Positions 7,691-16,668 are shown, counted from the first letter of the stretch. The stretch: 64,000 nt of DNA from Aureibaculum flavum (GCF_016406085.1 NZ_JAEHFJ010000001.1:62001-126000), one strand, 5' to 3'. The notes: generated from the sequence alone by a model not told the origin. Numbers and translations are program-made.

Positions 7691-9784
7691 ATGAACAAAG
7701 CTGTATATATTGCCACTACTGAAGCCAAAAGTGGTAAGTCAATTATTTCTATTGGTTTAATGCAAATGCTATTAGGCAAAACTGCTAAAGTCGGCTATTT
7801 TAGGCCAATAATTGATGATTATAAAAGTGGAAAAAAGGATAATCACATTGATACCATACTTAGTTATTTTGACATACAAATGAATTATGAAGAGGCGTTT
7901 GCCTTTACAAGAAGTGAGATTATTCATAAAAATAATCAAAATAAGGACGATGAAATCATTACTAAAATAATTGAGAAATATAAAGCTATTGAAGACCGTT
8001 TTGACTTTATTTTGGTTGAAGGTACAGACTTTTCTGGAGAGGGTGCTATAATAGAATGGGATATCAATGTTTTAGTTGCTAAAAATTTAGGAATTCCTAC
8101 AATTTTAATTTCCACCGGTGTAGGAAAATCCTTAGATGATTTAATAGGGAATCTTTATATGGCCTATGATTCCTTTAAAGATAAAGGTGTAGAAGTCTTA
8201 ATGGTAATTGCCAATAAGGTACAACCAGAAAATGTTCAATTGATTCAAAATGAATTGCAAAAAAACCTACCAGAAAAAATACTTTCAGGTGTTATTCCTT
8301 TAAATAAATCTTTAGCAAATCCCACTGTTAAAGAAATTGTTGAAGAACTTAATGGAAAGGTCTTATTTGGCGAAGCTTATATTAATAATGAAGCAGGAGC
8401 CTTTAGCGTTGGTGCAATGCAATTGAGAAATTACCTAACTCATTTAAAAGAAAACAGCCTAGTGATAACTCCTGGAGATAGAGCTGATATAATTTTAGGA
8501 GCATTACAAGCTAACATATCGGCAAACTACCCTCCTATTTCTGGTGTGATTTTAACAGGAGGATTATTACCAGAAGAACCTATCAATAAACTTATTGAAG
8601 GGCTTTCAGAAGTAATTCCAGTAATATCTGTTCAAGGAGGTACCTATTCAATTACCAATAGAATTGGAGCCATACAACCTAAAATATATGCAGAAAACGT
8701 AAATAAAATAACAGCATCTATTCAAGTATTTGAAAAACATATACCAGTTGATGCGTTGGCAGAAAGGTTAATCACCTTTAAAGCCAATGGCATTACTCCT
8801 AGAATGTTTCAATATAATATGCTAAAAAGAGCTTTATCTAATAAAAAACATATTGTATTACCTGAAGGTACAGATGATCGTGTACTTTTAGCTACGAAAC
8901 AGTTAATGGATACCGATGCTGTACATATTACTTTATTAGGAGATAAAACAGAAATTGAAAATAAATTAACACAATTAGACATCTCATTAGATTTACATAA
9001 AATTAATATTATAAATCCAGAAGAATCTGAGCGTTTTGAAGATTACTCTCAAACTTTGTACGAACTGAGAAAACATAAGAACGTTAATCTTGCCATGGCA
9101 AAAGATTTAATGGCAGATGTTTCCTATTATGGAAGTATGATGGTTTACAAAGGTGATGCAGACGGAATGGTTTCTGGTGCGGCTCATACCACACAACATA
9201 CGATAAGACCAGCTTTGCAATTTATTAAAACAAAGCCAGGTGTATCTGTAGTTTCATCTGTATTTTTTATGTGTTTAGAAGACAGAGTTACAGTCTATGG
9301 CGATTGTGCAATTAACCCCAACCCTACTGCAGAACAATTAGCAGCAATTGCAATTTCTTCAGCAGAAACGAGTTTAGCTTTTGGTATTGAGCCAAAAATA
9401 GCAATGTTATCGTACTCTTCTGGTAGTTCGGGTGTTGGAGAAGATGTAGATCGTGTGCGAAAAGCAACAGAGTTAGTAAAAGAAATGAGTCCTAATCTTA
9501 AAATTGAAGGACCAATTCAATATGATGCAGCTGTAGATATGAATGTGGCTAAAAGTAAATTACCAAATTCTGAAGTCGCAGGACAAGCCACAGTATTTAT
9601 TTTTCCTGACTTAAATACTGGTAATAACACTTATAAAGCAGTTCAAAGAGAAACCAAAGCATTAGCTATTGGTCCTGTTTTACAAGGTTTAAACAAACCT
9701 GTAAATGATTTAAGTAGAGGTTGTACAGTAGACGATATATACAATACTGTAATAATTACAGCCATACAAGCTCAAGGGTTTTAA
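7691..9784 (+). CDS. pta: Phosphate acetyltransferase, long form with N-terminal P-loop domain
   Basis: A 697-residue protein of the long Pta type. Residues 1-220 form a dethiobiotin-synthetase-like P-loop domain (ATTEAKSGKS at 8-17); about 225-340 is a DRTGG domain (LVITPGDRADI); the rest is the catalytic PTA domain (HIVLPEGTDDRVL, DGMVSGAAHTT, MLSYSSGSSGVGEDVDRV). It interconverts acetyl-CoA and acetyl phosphate; the N-terminal domains usually act in allosteric control and oligomer formation. ackA follows 49 bases downstream, the usual operon for acetate overflow and substrate-level ATP formation, or for acetate uptake in reverse. Confidence 0.95.
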   Translation: MNKAVYIATTEAKSGKSIISIGLMQMLLGKTAKVGYFRPIIDDYKSGKKDNHIDTILSYFDIQMNYEEAFAFTRSEIIHKNNQNKDDEIITKIIEKYKAIEDRFDFILVEGTDFSGEGAIIEWDINVLVAKNLGIPTILISTGVGKSLDDLIGNLYMAYDSFKDKGVEVLMVIANKVQPENVQLIQNELQKNLPEKILSGVIPLNKSLANPTVKEIVEELNGKVLFGEAYINNEAGAFSVGAMQLRNYLTHLKENSLVITPGDRADIILGALQANISANYPPISGVILTGGLLPEEPINKLIEGLSEVIPVISVQGGTYSITNRIGAIQPKIYAENVNKITASIQVFEKHIPVDALAERLITFKANGITPRMFQYNMLKRALSNKKHIVLPEGTDDRVLLATKQLMDTDAVHITLLGDKTEIENKLTQLDISLDLHKINIINPEESERFEDYSQTLYELRKHKNVNLAMAKDLMADVSYYGSMMVYKGDADGMVSGAAHTTQHTIRPALQFIKTKPGVSVVSSVFFMCLEDRVTVYGDCAINPNPTAEQLAAIAISSAETSLAFGIEPKIAMLSYSSGSSGVGEDVDRVRKATELVKEMSPNLKIEGPIQYDAAVDMNVAKSKLPNSEVAGQATVFIFPDLNTGNNTYKAVQRETKALAIGPVLQGLNKPVNDLSRGCTVDDIYNTVIITAIQAQGF

Positions 9785-9833
9785 AATAACAGGTTGCTAA
9801 TAATCCTTTTTCAATTAAAAAAAATATAAATAC

Positions 9834-11018
9834 ATGAAAATATTAATTATCAATGCGGGTAGCTCATCAATAAAATTTCAATTGATTGAAATGCCATCTG
9901 AAAAAGTACTTTGTCAAGGTATTGTAGAACGTGTTGGAGAAATTGATGCCATTTTTCAATATAAAACTGAAAATCATACTATAAATAATGTTGATAAAAT
10001 AGAGACTCATAAAGTTGGTTTGCAAAAAATTGCAGATTTCTTATTGGATGCCGAAAAAGGGGTTATAAAAGACACCAATGAAATTGATGCAATTGGGCAC
10101 AGAGTGGTACATGGTGGTAATGCATTTTCTGATATTACAATGATTACACCCGAAGTAAAAAATATAATAAAAACTTTAATTCCATTAGCCCCATTACACA
10201 ATCCTCATAATTTAGAAGGTATAATTCTTACTGAAGAAATTTTTCCAAATGCAAAACAGATTGCTATTTTTGACACCGCATTTCATCAAACAATACCGAT
10301 GAAGGCTAAAAAGTATGCCATTCCAAATAAATTTTACGATAATAACAACATTCAACTTTACGGTTTTCATGGTACCAGTCATAAATATGTCACAGAAAAA
10401 GCATCCGCGTATTTACCAAAATCAGCATCTAAAATAATTACAATTCACTTAGGTAATGGCTGTAGCATTACTGCTGTAAAAGATGGTAAAAGTATAGATC
10501 ATAGTCTTGGATTTGCCCCTTCAAATGGATTAATAATGGGATCTAGAAGTGGCGATATTGACCATTCTCTTATATTTTATCTTGTAAATAATTTAGGCTA
10601 TGACTTAGATAAAGTCAACACCATGCTTACAAAAGAAAGTGGTATGTTAGGTTTAACTGGTTATAGCGATTTAAGAGAAATTGAAGAACAAGCAAGTAAT
10701 GGTAATCAAGAATGCTTATTGGCCTTAGAAATGAATGCCTATCGTATTAAAAAATATATTGGTGCCTTTACGGCAGTTTTAAATGGGTTGGATGCCATTG
10801 TTTTCACTGCGGGTATTGGTGAAAATTCTAATACGTTAAGAGCATTGATTTGCAGAGATATGGATTATCTAGGTATTAATTTAAACGAAACTGAAAATGA
10901 TATTCGCTCTAAAGAGCTAAGAGAAATTAACACAAAAGAATCAAGAACAAAAATATTAGTAATTCCGACAAATGAAGAACTTGAAATAGCACAACAAACA
11001 TATCATCTTTGTAACTAA
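9834..11018 (+). CDS. ackA: Acetate kinase
   Basis: A 394-residue ASKHA-fold kinase of normal length. Visible motifs are INAGSSSIKF at the N terminus (Asn7, phosphate-binding), GHRVVHGG, IFDTAFH (catalytic Asp), HLGNGCSI, GSRSGDID and FTAGIGENS. It converts acetyl phosphate and ADP to acetate and ATP. It directly follows pta and is very probably co-transcribed with it. Nothing is unusual apart from a short C-terminal end (TYHLCN). Confidence 0.95.
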   Translation: MKILIINAGSSSIKFQLIEMPSEKVLCQGIVERVGEIDAIFQYKTENHTINNVDKIETHKVGLQKIADFLLDAEKGVIKDTNEIDAIGHRVVHGGNAFSDITMITPEVKNIIKTLIPLAPLHNPHNLEGIILTEEIFPNAKQIAIFDTAFHQTIPMKAKKYAIPNKFYDNNNIQLYGFHGTSHKYVTEKASAYLPKSASKIITIHLGNGCSITAVKDGKSIDHSLGFAPSNGLIMGSRSGDIDHSLIFYLVNNLGYDLDKVNTMLTKESGMLGLTGYSDLREIEEQASNGNQECLLALEMNAYRIKKYIGAFTAVLNGLDAIVFTAGIGENSNTLRALICRDMDYLGINLNETENDIRSKELREINTKESRTKILVIPTNEELEIAQQTYHLCN

Positions 11019-11082
11019 CGTATTGATCTTTAGTCTATATATTTTTTTATTAAATAGGTGAATATGAAAATATAGAATTCAC

Positions 11083-12504
11083 TTATAACAAGGGACTAAA
11101 CAGCCTAGCGAAGCCCTCTATCACTTTACTATAAAAGGGGCGAGAACTATGTTCTTCAATTGTTAATTGAGTACTTTTTTCACAATCTTTTAAAAAATTA
11201 TCTGTGATTTCTTTTGCTATATTCTTATCATAAATAAGTGCATTGGCTTCAAAGTTTTGTTCAAAACTTCTATGATCAAAATTACCTGACCCTACAGATA
11301 CAATTTCAATATCCGTGATAATAATTTTACTGTGTAAAAAATTACTACTTCTATATATTTCAATTCCTACTTCTAACAATTCACGGAAATACGATTTCAT
11401 ACTGTAATGAGCCAATTTAGAGTCGGACTTTGCCGGTACTAAGATTTTTACATTAATGCCTTCTAATGCCGCCATTTTAAGTCCCTCTAACAATGGTCTA
11501 CTCGGCATAAAATAGGGATTTGCAATATATATAGACTTTTCAGCCAAATTAATTAAACCCAAATATTGATACATTATAGTGGGATGTTTTGAATCTGGTC
11601 CACTTGAAACTATTTGTACGGTTGAGTCTCCTTTTTCACTTATTATATCATGAAATTTTTCATCTAAAATAGATTCTTCGTTTGATGCGAAATAAAAGTC
11701 TTTAATAAAAATGTTTTGAAGACTTTCAACAGCTGGTCCTTCTATACACAAATGTTCATCATCCCAAATTCCTAATTCTGACTGCGACTTAACATATTTA
11801 TCACTAATATTGACTCCTCCAGTAAAACCAACATCACCATCAATAACAATAATTTTACGATGATTTCTGAAATTAATCGTAAATATGATTGTTCCAAATT
11901 TAATTGGTAAAACGGGATAAACAGCTACCCCCAAAGCTTTGAATTTTTTTATAGATTTCCTTTTTAAATCAAAACTTCCTATGGCGTCATAAATCATTCT
12001 AATTTTAACACCTTCTGCTATTTTACTTTTAAATATTTGGTATAACCTTTCAAGAATATCTCCATCTTCAAAAATATAAAATTCAATATGAATAAAGTTT
12101 TTAGCTTTTTCTAATTTCTCAAAAATAGATTTATAGGCCATTGCCCCATTACTTAAAACAGTGACCTTATTTCCTGGAATTGCAGGATAGTTAGAACTAT
12201 TTTTTAGTAAGGCCTCTAGTTTCTTTTCTTTAATAGATTTAAAAGAAAACTTTTTTCCTGAAGCACTATGCTTGAGATAATTTTGGTCAAATAATCTCCT
12301 TTTTAAGGTATGCTTTAAGGTGTAAATTTTAAATTCTCTTCGGTTAACACCAAATAATACATAAAAAATAACACCCGCATATGGAACAAATATGATTACT
12401 AATAACCACCCCAATGACCTAGAAGGATTACAGCCATATAAAATTATACTACCTGCTGCAATAAATGCAGAAATAATATAAATAATAAAAAAGATGGTAA
12501 GCAT
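11083..12504 (-). CDS. cls: Cardiolipin synthase, phospholipase D family
   Basis: A 473-residue membrane protein with two N-terminal transmembrane segments (about 3-24 and 33-52), as in ClsA-type enzymes. It has two HKD motifs, His215/Lys217/Asp222 in NHRKIIVIDG and His391/Lys393/Asp398 in LHSKIIITD, so both halves of the active site are present. The reaction joins two phosphatidylglycerols to make cardiolipin and glycerol in the inner membrane. It is the last gene of a minus-strand block of stress and envelope genes; osmotic-stress use of cardiolipin fits the MscS and PgpH neighbours. Confidence 0.92.
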   Translation of the reverse strand: MLTIFFIIYIISAFIAAGSIILYGCNPSRSLGWLLVIIFVPYAGVIFYVLFGVNRREFKIYTLKHTLKRRLFDQNYLKHSASGKKFSFKSIKEKKLEALLKNSSNYPAIPGNKVTVLSNGAMAYKSIFEKLEKAKNFIHIEFYIFEDGDILERLYQIFKSKIAEGVKIRMIYDAIGSFDLKRKSIKKFKALGVAVYPVLPIKFGTIIFTINFRNHRKIIVIDGDVGFTGGVNISDKYVKSQSELGIWDDEHLCIEGPAVESLQNIFIKDFYFASNEESILDEKFHDIISEKGDSTVQIVSSGPDSKHPTIMYQYLGLINLAEKSIYIANPYFMPSRPLLEGLKMAALEGINVKILVPAKSDSKLAHYSMKSYFRELLEVGIEIYRSSNFLHSKIIITDIEIVSVGSGNFDHRSFEQNFEANALIYDKNIAKEITDNFLKDCEKSTQLTIEEHSSRPFYSKVIEGFARLFSPLL

Positions 12505-12555
12505 AGAAAATTAATTATAACTTAAACTAAAGATACAATAAAATACTGATTACTC

Positions 12556-12888
12556 TTATTTTTCACAAAAATCAACATTTTTCTCATTAGAAAATTGTTC
12601 TTTTGGTATTTCAGCAAAAAATTGGGATAATGCACTTTCATTTGAAGGTCCGTAACCAGCCAATACATTTCCTTTATTAAAGTCATTGGTTTCAAATATA
12701 TATAAAATAGATAAATCTGAAGGATTGCTCATACCCTCAAACCGATGCTCCGCAACGATATAGATATCATTCGGACTATATTCTTTCTTTGTTTTTAGAT
12801 CTGTTAAATTTCCATTAATCATTCTATATTCATTGATATAGCCTTTATTTTGATAAATTTTTATGTAATCTCGTTCATTTTTTTCCAT
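12556..12888 (-). CDS. Small uncharacterised protein, stress-cluster member
   Basis: A 110-residue soluble protein without signal or membrane segment. The pattern NPSDLSILYIF followed by KGNVLAGYG resembles a family of small Bacteroidota proteins sometimes labelled, without support, as phosphoribosylpyrophosphate synthetase. Real PRPP synthetases are about three times longer and have PRPP motifs absent here, so no enzymatic role should be assumed. It lies 51 bases upstream of cls on the same strand. The name rests on a remembered pattern and is weak. Confidence 0.5.
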   Translation of the reverse strand: MEKNERDYIKIYQNKGYINEYRMINGNLTDLKTKKEYSPNDIYIVAEHRFEGMSNPSDLSILYIFETNDFNKGNVLAGYGPSNESALSQFFAEIPKEQFSNEKNVDFCEK

Positions 12889-12911
12889 GATGTTCTGATT
12901 TTATAGTAAAA

Positions 12912-12941
12912 GAGAATCTTCAATAATAATTGAAGATTCTC
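12912..12941 (-). terminator. Hairpin between the DUF2383 gene and the small unknown gene
   Basis: A perfect 13-base stem (GAGAATCTTCAAT and its complement) with a four-base AATA loop; on the minus strand it is followed by TTTTACTATAAAAT. It lies about 90 bases past the DUF2383 stop and probably ends that transcript. It could also be part of a leader of the next gene. Confidence 0.55.
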
Positions 12942-13031
12942 AAGGAATTACATTTTCTATTCTCGAGAGATATTATCTCTGAGGATAAAAAGTGCTATTT
13001 AATTTAAAAGTTATAATAATCACTATCCTGC

Positions 13032-13481
13032 TTATTTTAAATCTTCTAATGTTTTAATAGTCGATAGTGTTTTTTCTATTTGTGATTTTTGCTTTAATAG
13101 AATGTTTTGTGTGCTTAGAGGCAAACTTGTTTCCTTTAATACATCATCATATTCTTGAACAGAGGCTTTTTCGCCTCTAATAGCTTCCTCTAGCATAGAT
13201 TCATCATTCTCTGATGAGAATAACGCTTTAACATCCATCCAAGTCCTATGAGCTGCTCCAGTTATTGAGCCACTCGTTTCGAACTTTTGTCCGAACGAAG
13301 CTACTTCAGATTTCAATTCACTTTTAAAGTAATTTCGTTCTTGAGCTTTATTTTTAAAAAAGTTCTTCAATGCCTCATTTTTTGCGTTACTTGCGGCTTT
13401 TGTATATCCATTTTCTGCATCAAAATTCTTTTCAAGAATAGCATTTAATTTGTCTCCTACAATTTCTCTATATTTTGTCAT
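13032..13481 (-). CDS. DUF2383 / PA2169-type four-helix bundle protein
   Basis: A 149-residue, entirely helical, soluble protein with the ferritin-like four-helix layout of the PA2169 family: about 5-27 (LNAILEKNFDAENGYTKAA), 33-63 (FFKNKAQERNYFKSELKSEV), 70-100 (GAAHRTWMDVKALF) and 103-149 (LEEAIRGEKASVQEYDDVL). Proteins of this family are common in stress-induced sets; whether they bind metal is not settled. It sits between cls and the DUF1328 gene on the same strand, which supports a general stress role. Confidence 0.75.
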   Translation of the reverse strand: MTKYREIVGDKLNAILEKNFDAENGYTKAASNAKNEALKNFFKNKAQERNYFKSELKSEVASFGQKFETSGSITGAAHRTWMDVKALFSSENDESMLEEAIRGEKASVQEYDDVLKETSLPLSTQNILLKQKSQIEKTLSTIKTLEDLK

Positions 13482-13606
13482 AATTTTATATTTTTATATG
13501 AGTTGTAAATTATTTTATGATGTTCTACAACATACCATCTACATTAATTTTATATGCATTTAGCACTACTTTCGTTTGCTGAAATTCATCTCGTCATTTT
13601 CTATTT

Positions 13607-13768
13607 CTATATCTTTTTCTTTCCTGTAAATAAGGAAATAACAAAAAGTACAATGAAAATAAAGAATAAAATTTTTGCAATACTAGCTGCTCCTTCTGCA
13701 ATACCGCCAAACCCGAAGATTGCGGCAACTATTGCAAGAATAATAAAACTGATTGTCCAACGTAACAT
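13607..13768 (-). CDS. DUF1328 (YtjA-like) small membrane protein
   Basis: A 53-residue protein read on the minus strand: start [19 protein letters not shown], a glycine-rich turn [11 protein letters not shown] at 19-29, a second hydrophobic helix at about 31-47 and a basic end TGKKKI. This is the full pattern of DUF1328/YtjA proteins, two transmembrane helices and about 55 residues. An overlapping plus-strand frame (13554-13790) is its shadow. The gene is 30 bases from the lipoprotein gene upstream on the same strand. The role is unknown; homologs are common in envelope-stress sets. Confidence 0.85.
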   Translation of the reverse strand: MLRWTISFIILAIVAAIFGFGGIAEGAASIAKILFFIFIVLFVISLFTGKKKI

Positions 13769-13798
13769 AGTTTTTAGATTTAAAGATTAATAAATATT

Positions 13799-14272
13799 TT
13801 ATTTAAGAGTCGTTCTGGTTATTTCAATTCCAGATGGATAGGTAATATTACCCTCGTTTTCTGCTGTAATAAATATTTCCTTAACATCAAATGGTGTTGT
13901 TGTCTCTAGTTCAACTTTTTTAGCATTTTTATTGGATAACTGACCTACATTTTTAATTCCGTTATCCTCAGTGACAATCCACACCACATAATTGTTTTTG
14001 GGAGGATCAAGTCTATCTGCACTTGCTAAGTTTTCTGCAGATACTTCTATAACATAATTGTTATTATTGTCTTGTTTCTTGCTCACTGTAATTTCTGCAG
14101 CTGGAACTAAATCTGATAAAGGAAATTTCTTCGTAGTTCCACAAGAAATAAACATTAAGAAAACCATCGTTATTGTTATAATTTTCATACTCTTATTTAG
14201 AAAGTTCTCATCTACCTTATTCTTCTGTTTTAAATCTTGAAATTCCCTTTTTATTATCTTATTGTGATTCAT
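13799..14272 (-). CDS. Small lipoprotein, function unknown
   Basis: The reading frame codes 157 residues. A typical lipoprotein signal peptide begins at the internal ATG (14186-14188): MKIITITMVFLMFISCG, with the lipid Cys 16 residues in. From the first ATG (14272) there are 28 extra, highly charged residues before it. I keep the longer span because both starts have A-rich leaders and a TATATTTA -7-like box lies about 45 bases before 14272; the 129-residue form (13799-14188) is the likelier secreted product. The mature part (EITVSKKQDNNNNYVIEVSAENL, NYVVWIVTEDN) looks like a small beta-sandwich. It lies among stress genes on the same strand. Confidence 0.65.
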   Translation of the reverse strand: MNHNKIIKREFQDLKQKNKVDENFLNKSMKIITITMVFLMFISCGTTKKFPLSDLVPAAEITVSKKQDNNNNYVIEVSAENLASADRLDPPKNNYVVWIVTEDNGIKNVGQLSNKNAKKVELETTTPFDVKEIFITAENEGNITYPSGIEITRTTLK

Positions 14273-14392
14273 ATATATTGTTTTAAAAGTTAATTATGTT
14301 TTCGTTTTGATTGTGTTTAAATATAAGTTCGATTATCAGTATTCATTTGCTCAAAAGCTAAAAATAGTAACGCTATCGCAAAAAGTATATAT

Positions 14393-15283
14393 TTATTTCG
14401 CTAAGGTTAACATTTTATCCCCTAGTTTCATATCGGGAATATTTAAAGTTCTAATTGGGAAAGGAATATTAATATTATTTTTATCAAATGTATTTTTCAA
14501 TTGAATAATAGCTTCTGTTTTTGATTTGGCAACTTCCAACCCTGATGTGGAATTAATCCAATATCTTAATTCAAAGTTTATTGAGCTATCCCCAAATTCC
14601 CTATATAAAAAAATGACTTCATCTTCACTTTCCACAGAGTCAAAATGCTTTGTTATGGTTTTTACAGCAAGGTTTTTTACAAAATCTAAATCGGACTCAT
14701 ACCCTACTCCGCAATTCAATATAACTCTAGATTGACTTGTCCTTGAGTAGTTTTTTATGGGGTTTTCGACGACTTGTTTATTCGGTATATAAACCAAGTT
14801 ATTATCAACTTGCTTAAGTGTGACAGCTCTTAAGTCTATATTTACAATTTCACCTTCGTAATCATTACTCTTTATCCAATCTCCAAGTTTTACAAATTTG
14901 ATATAAGAAAGTATAATACCAGAGTATGTATTTGCCAAAGCTCCCTGTAAAGCCAAGCCTACAGCTAGACCAGCAACCCCAGCACCTGCCAATATTGTGT
15001 TGAGTGTTTTACTCAAGTCTAAAATCCCTAAGATTAATATGAGTCCAACTAAAACTGTAATCATTGCCATTAATTTGGCAACAACGTTTTTCATACTCTT
15101 TTGTAATTTCCCTTTGTCAAGTATTTTTAGTGTTATTTTATTTACATACTTAGATACAAATAGCACACTTATAAAAACAATTAACGCAATTACAATATTT
15201 GGTAAATTAACGACTAGGCCGTCTAACCAAGATTCTAACTTAGTTATCATTTTGGACCATGCTTCTAAAAATTGTTTTCTCAT
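14393..15283 (-). CDS. Small-conductance mechanosensitive channel, MscS family
   Basis: A 296-residue channel close in length to E. coli MscS. There are three transmembrane helices at about 26-45, 66-88 and 91-118; the last is the pore helix with the Gly/Ala zipper ILAGAGVAGLAVGLALQGALAN. After it come the beta domain (FVKLGDWIKSNDYEGEIVNIDLRAVTLK) and the C-terminal cage. It opens on membrane tension to release solutes on hypo-osmotic shock. It is flanked by minus-strand stress genes, and c-di-AMP phosphodiesterase PgpH lies 1.5 kb upstream, a coherent osmotic setting. Confidence 0.93.
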   Translation of the reverse strand: MRKQFLEAWSKMITKLESWLDGLVVNLPNIVIALIVFISVLFVSKYVNKITLKILDKGKLQKSMKNVVAKLMAMITVLVGLILILGILDLSKTLNTILAGAGVAGLAVGLALQGALANTYSGIILSYIKFVKLGDWIKSNDYEGEIVNIDLRAVTLKQVDNNLVYIPNKQVVENPIKNYSRTSQSRVILNCGVGYESDLDFVKNLAVKTITKHFDSVESEDEVIFLYREFGDSSINFELRYWINSTSGLEVAKSKTEAIIQLKNTFDKNNINIPFPIRTLNIPDMKLGDKMLTLAK

Positions 15284-15445
15284 TATTTTAATATTTTTGT
15301 TTATAGATACATGATACTGCCTTAATAGATAAAAGATGTGCTGTTATACAGAAAATATTAACCCTAACACTATTCTTTATAATCCCTGTTCCAAAAATAT
15401 CTAGATAGCCCCTCATGATACACGAAATGAAATATTTCAATTTAA

Positions 15446-15595
15446 TGGAGCATTTATAGGAAAAATAAAAGAGTAATGATTTTCTTGAAGACCGTTTGTG
15501 ATTTAATTAAGATCAATAATGTGAATACTTCAGAAGTTAGGTATGCCATAGGGTTTAAAACTAAAAGGTCTTTTACTAAAATATTTATAGTGTAA
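15446..15595 (+). pseudogene. Relic of an AraC-type helix-turn-helix domain
   Basis: In the 428-base gap upstream of MscS, one plus-strand frame (open from about 15446, ATG at 15476) ends in DLIKINNVNTSEVRYAIGF followed by KTKRSFTKIFIV and a stop. This matches the second helix-turn-helix of AraC regulators (typical form ISEIAYAVGFSSPSYFTKVFK). No upstream domain or promoter is visible and a TAA lies just before it. I read it as the degraded end of a lost regulator gene, not a working protein. The rest of the gap holds the MscS leader and the terminator at 15650-15682. Confidence 0.45.
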
Positions 15596-15649
15596 TATAA
15601 TATAAGCCCTCATTAATTTAGTACACAATTTAAATTGTTAGAAAAGAAA

Positions 15650-15682
15650 AGGCTGTTTAGATTTAAAAAATCTAAACAGCCT
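15650..15682 (-). terminator. Intrinsic terminator of the YtxH/holin-like/DUF6327 operon
   Basis: A 15-base perfect stem (AGGCTGTTTAGATTT and its complement) with a three-base loop, followed on the minus strand by TTTCTTTTC. It lies 30 bases past the stop of the DUF6327 gene. Confidence 0.88.
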
Positions 15683-15711
15683 AATTAACCAACCAAACTA
15701 ATTTGTTTAAT

Positions 15712-15915
15712 TTATCTTTTAAATAACTTTTTTAATAAAAAGTAAATTCCAAATTTCTTAAACCCACTATAAATTGGCATAATCCAATTATTTGGTGTTA
15801 GATTATTTTGAACTTTATTTCCAGATTGTTTAATCTCTTCCCAGGCAATTTTCCGCTCGAGATTTAATCGTTTAAGTTCAAAGTCTATTTCTTCAAAGGA
15901 ATTATATGTTCTCAT
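15712..15915 (-). CDS. DUF6327-type small protein
   Basis: A 67-residue protein starting MRTYNSFEEIDFELKRLNLE, the opening shared by flavobacterial DUF6327 proteins: an amphipathic, charged first helix, then a Pro/Asn linker and a short hydrophobic, basic end (FKKFGIYFLLKKLFKR) that may touch the membrane. It is the third gene of a tight operon after YtxH and the holin-like protein (gap of nine bases), ended by the hairpin at 15650-15682. The function is unknown; it occurs with these partners in many flavobacteria. Confidence 0.65.
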   Translation of the reverse strand: MRTYNSFEEIDFELKRLNLERKIAWEEIKQSGNKVQNNLTPNNWIMPIYSGFKKFGIYFLLKKLFKR

Positions 15916-15924
15916 ACTTTTATA

Positions 15925-16272
15925 TTAATCAAAAAATGATTTTGAGTATTTACTAATTATGTTTTTATCTATTTTTTTTCTTAGTAAGAAAGCAATAAAT
16001 GCAAATACTAAAAGTATTAGGCCTACTATTAATATTCCTAATGGAACGTTACCTAAAACTTTCCCTAGGGCTATAGCACCTGCAATGGACAAAAAAATAA
16101 GTCCTAAAAAGATGAGTCCTCCTACTAAAGCAATTTTAACCAACATACTTAAAGAAAAAGACAACTGTTGAAATATTTTTAGTTTCAAATATTCTTCCGT
16201 TTTCTTTACGTAATTCTCCCCTGACTTTACAGCATTGGTAGTTGATTCATTTATAGATTCAAAAATATTCAT
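15925..16272 (-). CDS. Holin-like / phage-holin-superfamily membrane protein
   Basis: A 115-residue protein: an amphipathic N-terminal helix (about 1-34), two strong transmembrane helices (about 44-68 and 75-98) split by a short GKVLGNVPLG turn, and a basic C-terminal end. This architecture is usually annotated as putative phage holin family in Bacteroidota, though no phage genes are nearby. Its ATG overlaps the stop of the YtxH gene by one base, so translation is probably coupled. With YtxH and DUF6327 it forms a small stress-type membrane operon. A lytic role is not supported. Confidence 0.65.
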   Translation of the reverse strand: MNIFESINESTTNAVKSGENYVKKTEEYLKLKIFQQLSFSLSMLVKIALVGGLIFLGLIFLSIAGAIALGKVLGNVPLGILIVGLILLVFAFIAFLLRKKIDKNIISKYSKSFFD

Positions 16273-16601
16273 TATGCTTTTTGATATTTTTTATTTTGTT
16301 TTTTTAGCTCTGCTAATTTCTTTTCCAACGTACTTATTACGTCATCTGTTTTATAACTAACATCAGAAACGATAGATTCCATTTGATCCTCTAATGTTGC
16401 TTTTTTGTCCTTGGCAGCATGTACTACTGAATCTTTAATTTCCGTTGCTTTTTCAACAAACGTGTCTTTAGCATCTACAGCTCCATCTGCAATCTTTTTT
16501 CTGGTGTTCACGCCCTTATCTGGAGCATAAAGTATACCAATAGCGGCACCTGCAATTGCTCCTGTCAATAATCCTAATAATGTATTTGATGTGTTACTCA
16601 T
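16272..16601 (-). CDS. YtxH domain protein
   Basis: A 109-residue protein. The N-terminal glycine/alanine-rich membrane segment [20 protein letters not shown] followed by [10 protein letters not shown] is the YtxH signature; the remainder is a long charged coiled-coil-like helix with repeated acidic, basic and Ala residues. YtxH proteins are general-stress proteins in Bacillus (sigma-B regulon); Bacteroidota homologs are common with no defined biochemistry. It is the first gene of the three-gene minus operon, with a good promoter at 16639-16668. Confidence 0.8.
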   Translation of the reverse strand: MSNTSNTLLGLLTGAIAGAAIGILYAPDKGVNTRKKIADGAVDAKDTFVEKATEIKDSVVHAAKDKKATLEDQMESIVSDVSYKTDDVISTLEKKLAELKKQNKKYQKA

Positions 16602-16638
16602 TGTTTGTGTTTTTAAAGTTAATAATTTAAAATTGTAT

Positions 16639-16668
16639 TAAATATACTCTGATTTAATTACAACACAA
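16639..16668 (-). promoter_or_regulatory. Promoter of the YtxH operon (-33 TTG, 19-base spacer, -7 TATATTTA)
   Basis: On the minus strand TTG (16666-16668), exactly 19 bases, then TATATTTA (16639-16646), one base off TAnnTTTG. The -7 box is about 38 bases before the YtxH ATG. Both elements and the spacing fit the Bacteroidota primary-sigma promoter. Confidence 0.55.

Noticed and set aside
13567-13578. Third copy of the ssb upstream element (ACTTTCGTTTG)
   Set aside because: Only this 11-base block matches; CGGTTG and the -7 box are absent at the required spacing.
13554-13790. Plus-strand frame of 78 codons
   Set aside because: It covers the DUF1328 gene on the other strand, has no family features and mirrors the hydrophobic codons of that gene.
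15925-16272. Holin-like gene as evidence of a prophage
   Set aside because: No other phage genes, attachment repeats or lysin are nearby; the gene is part of a YtxH stress operon found in many flavobacteria.
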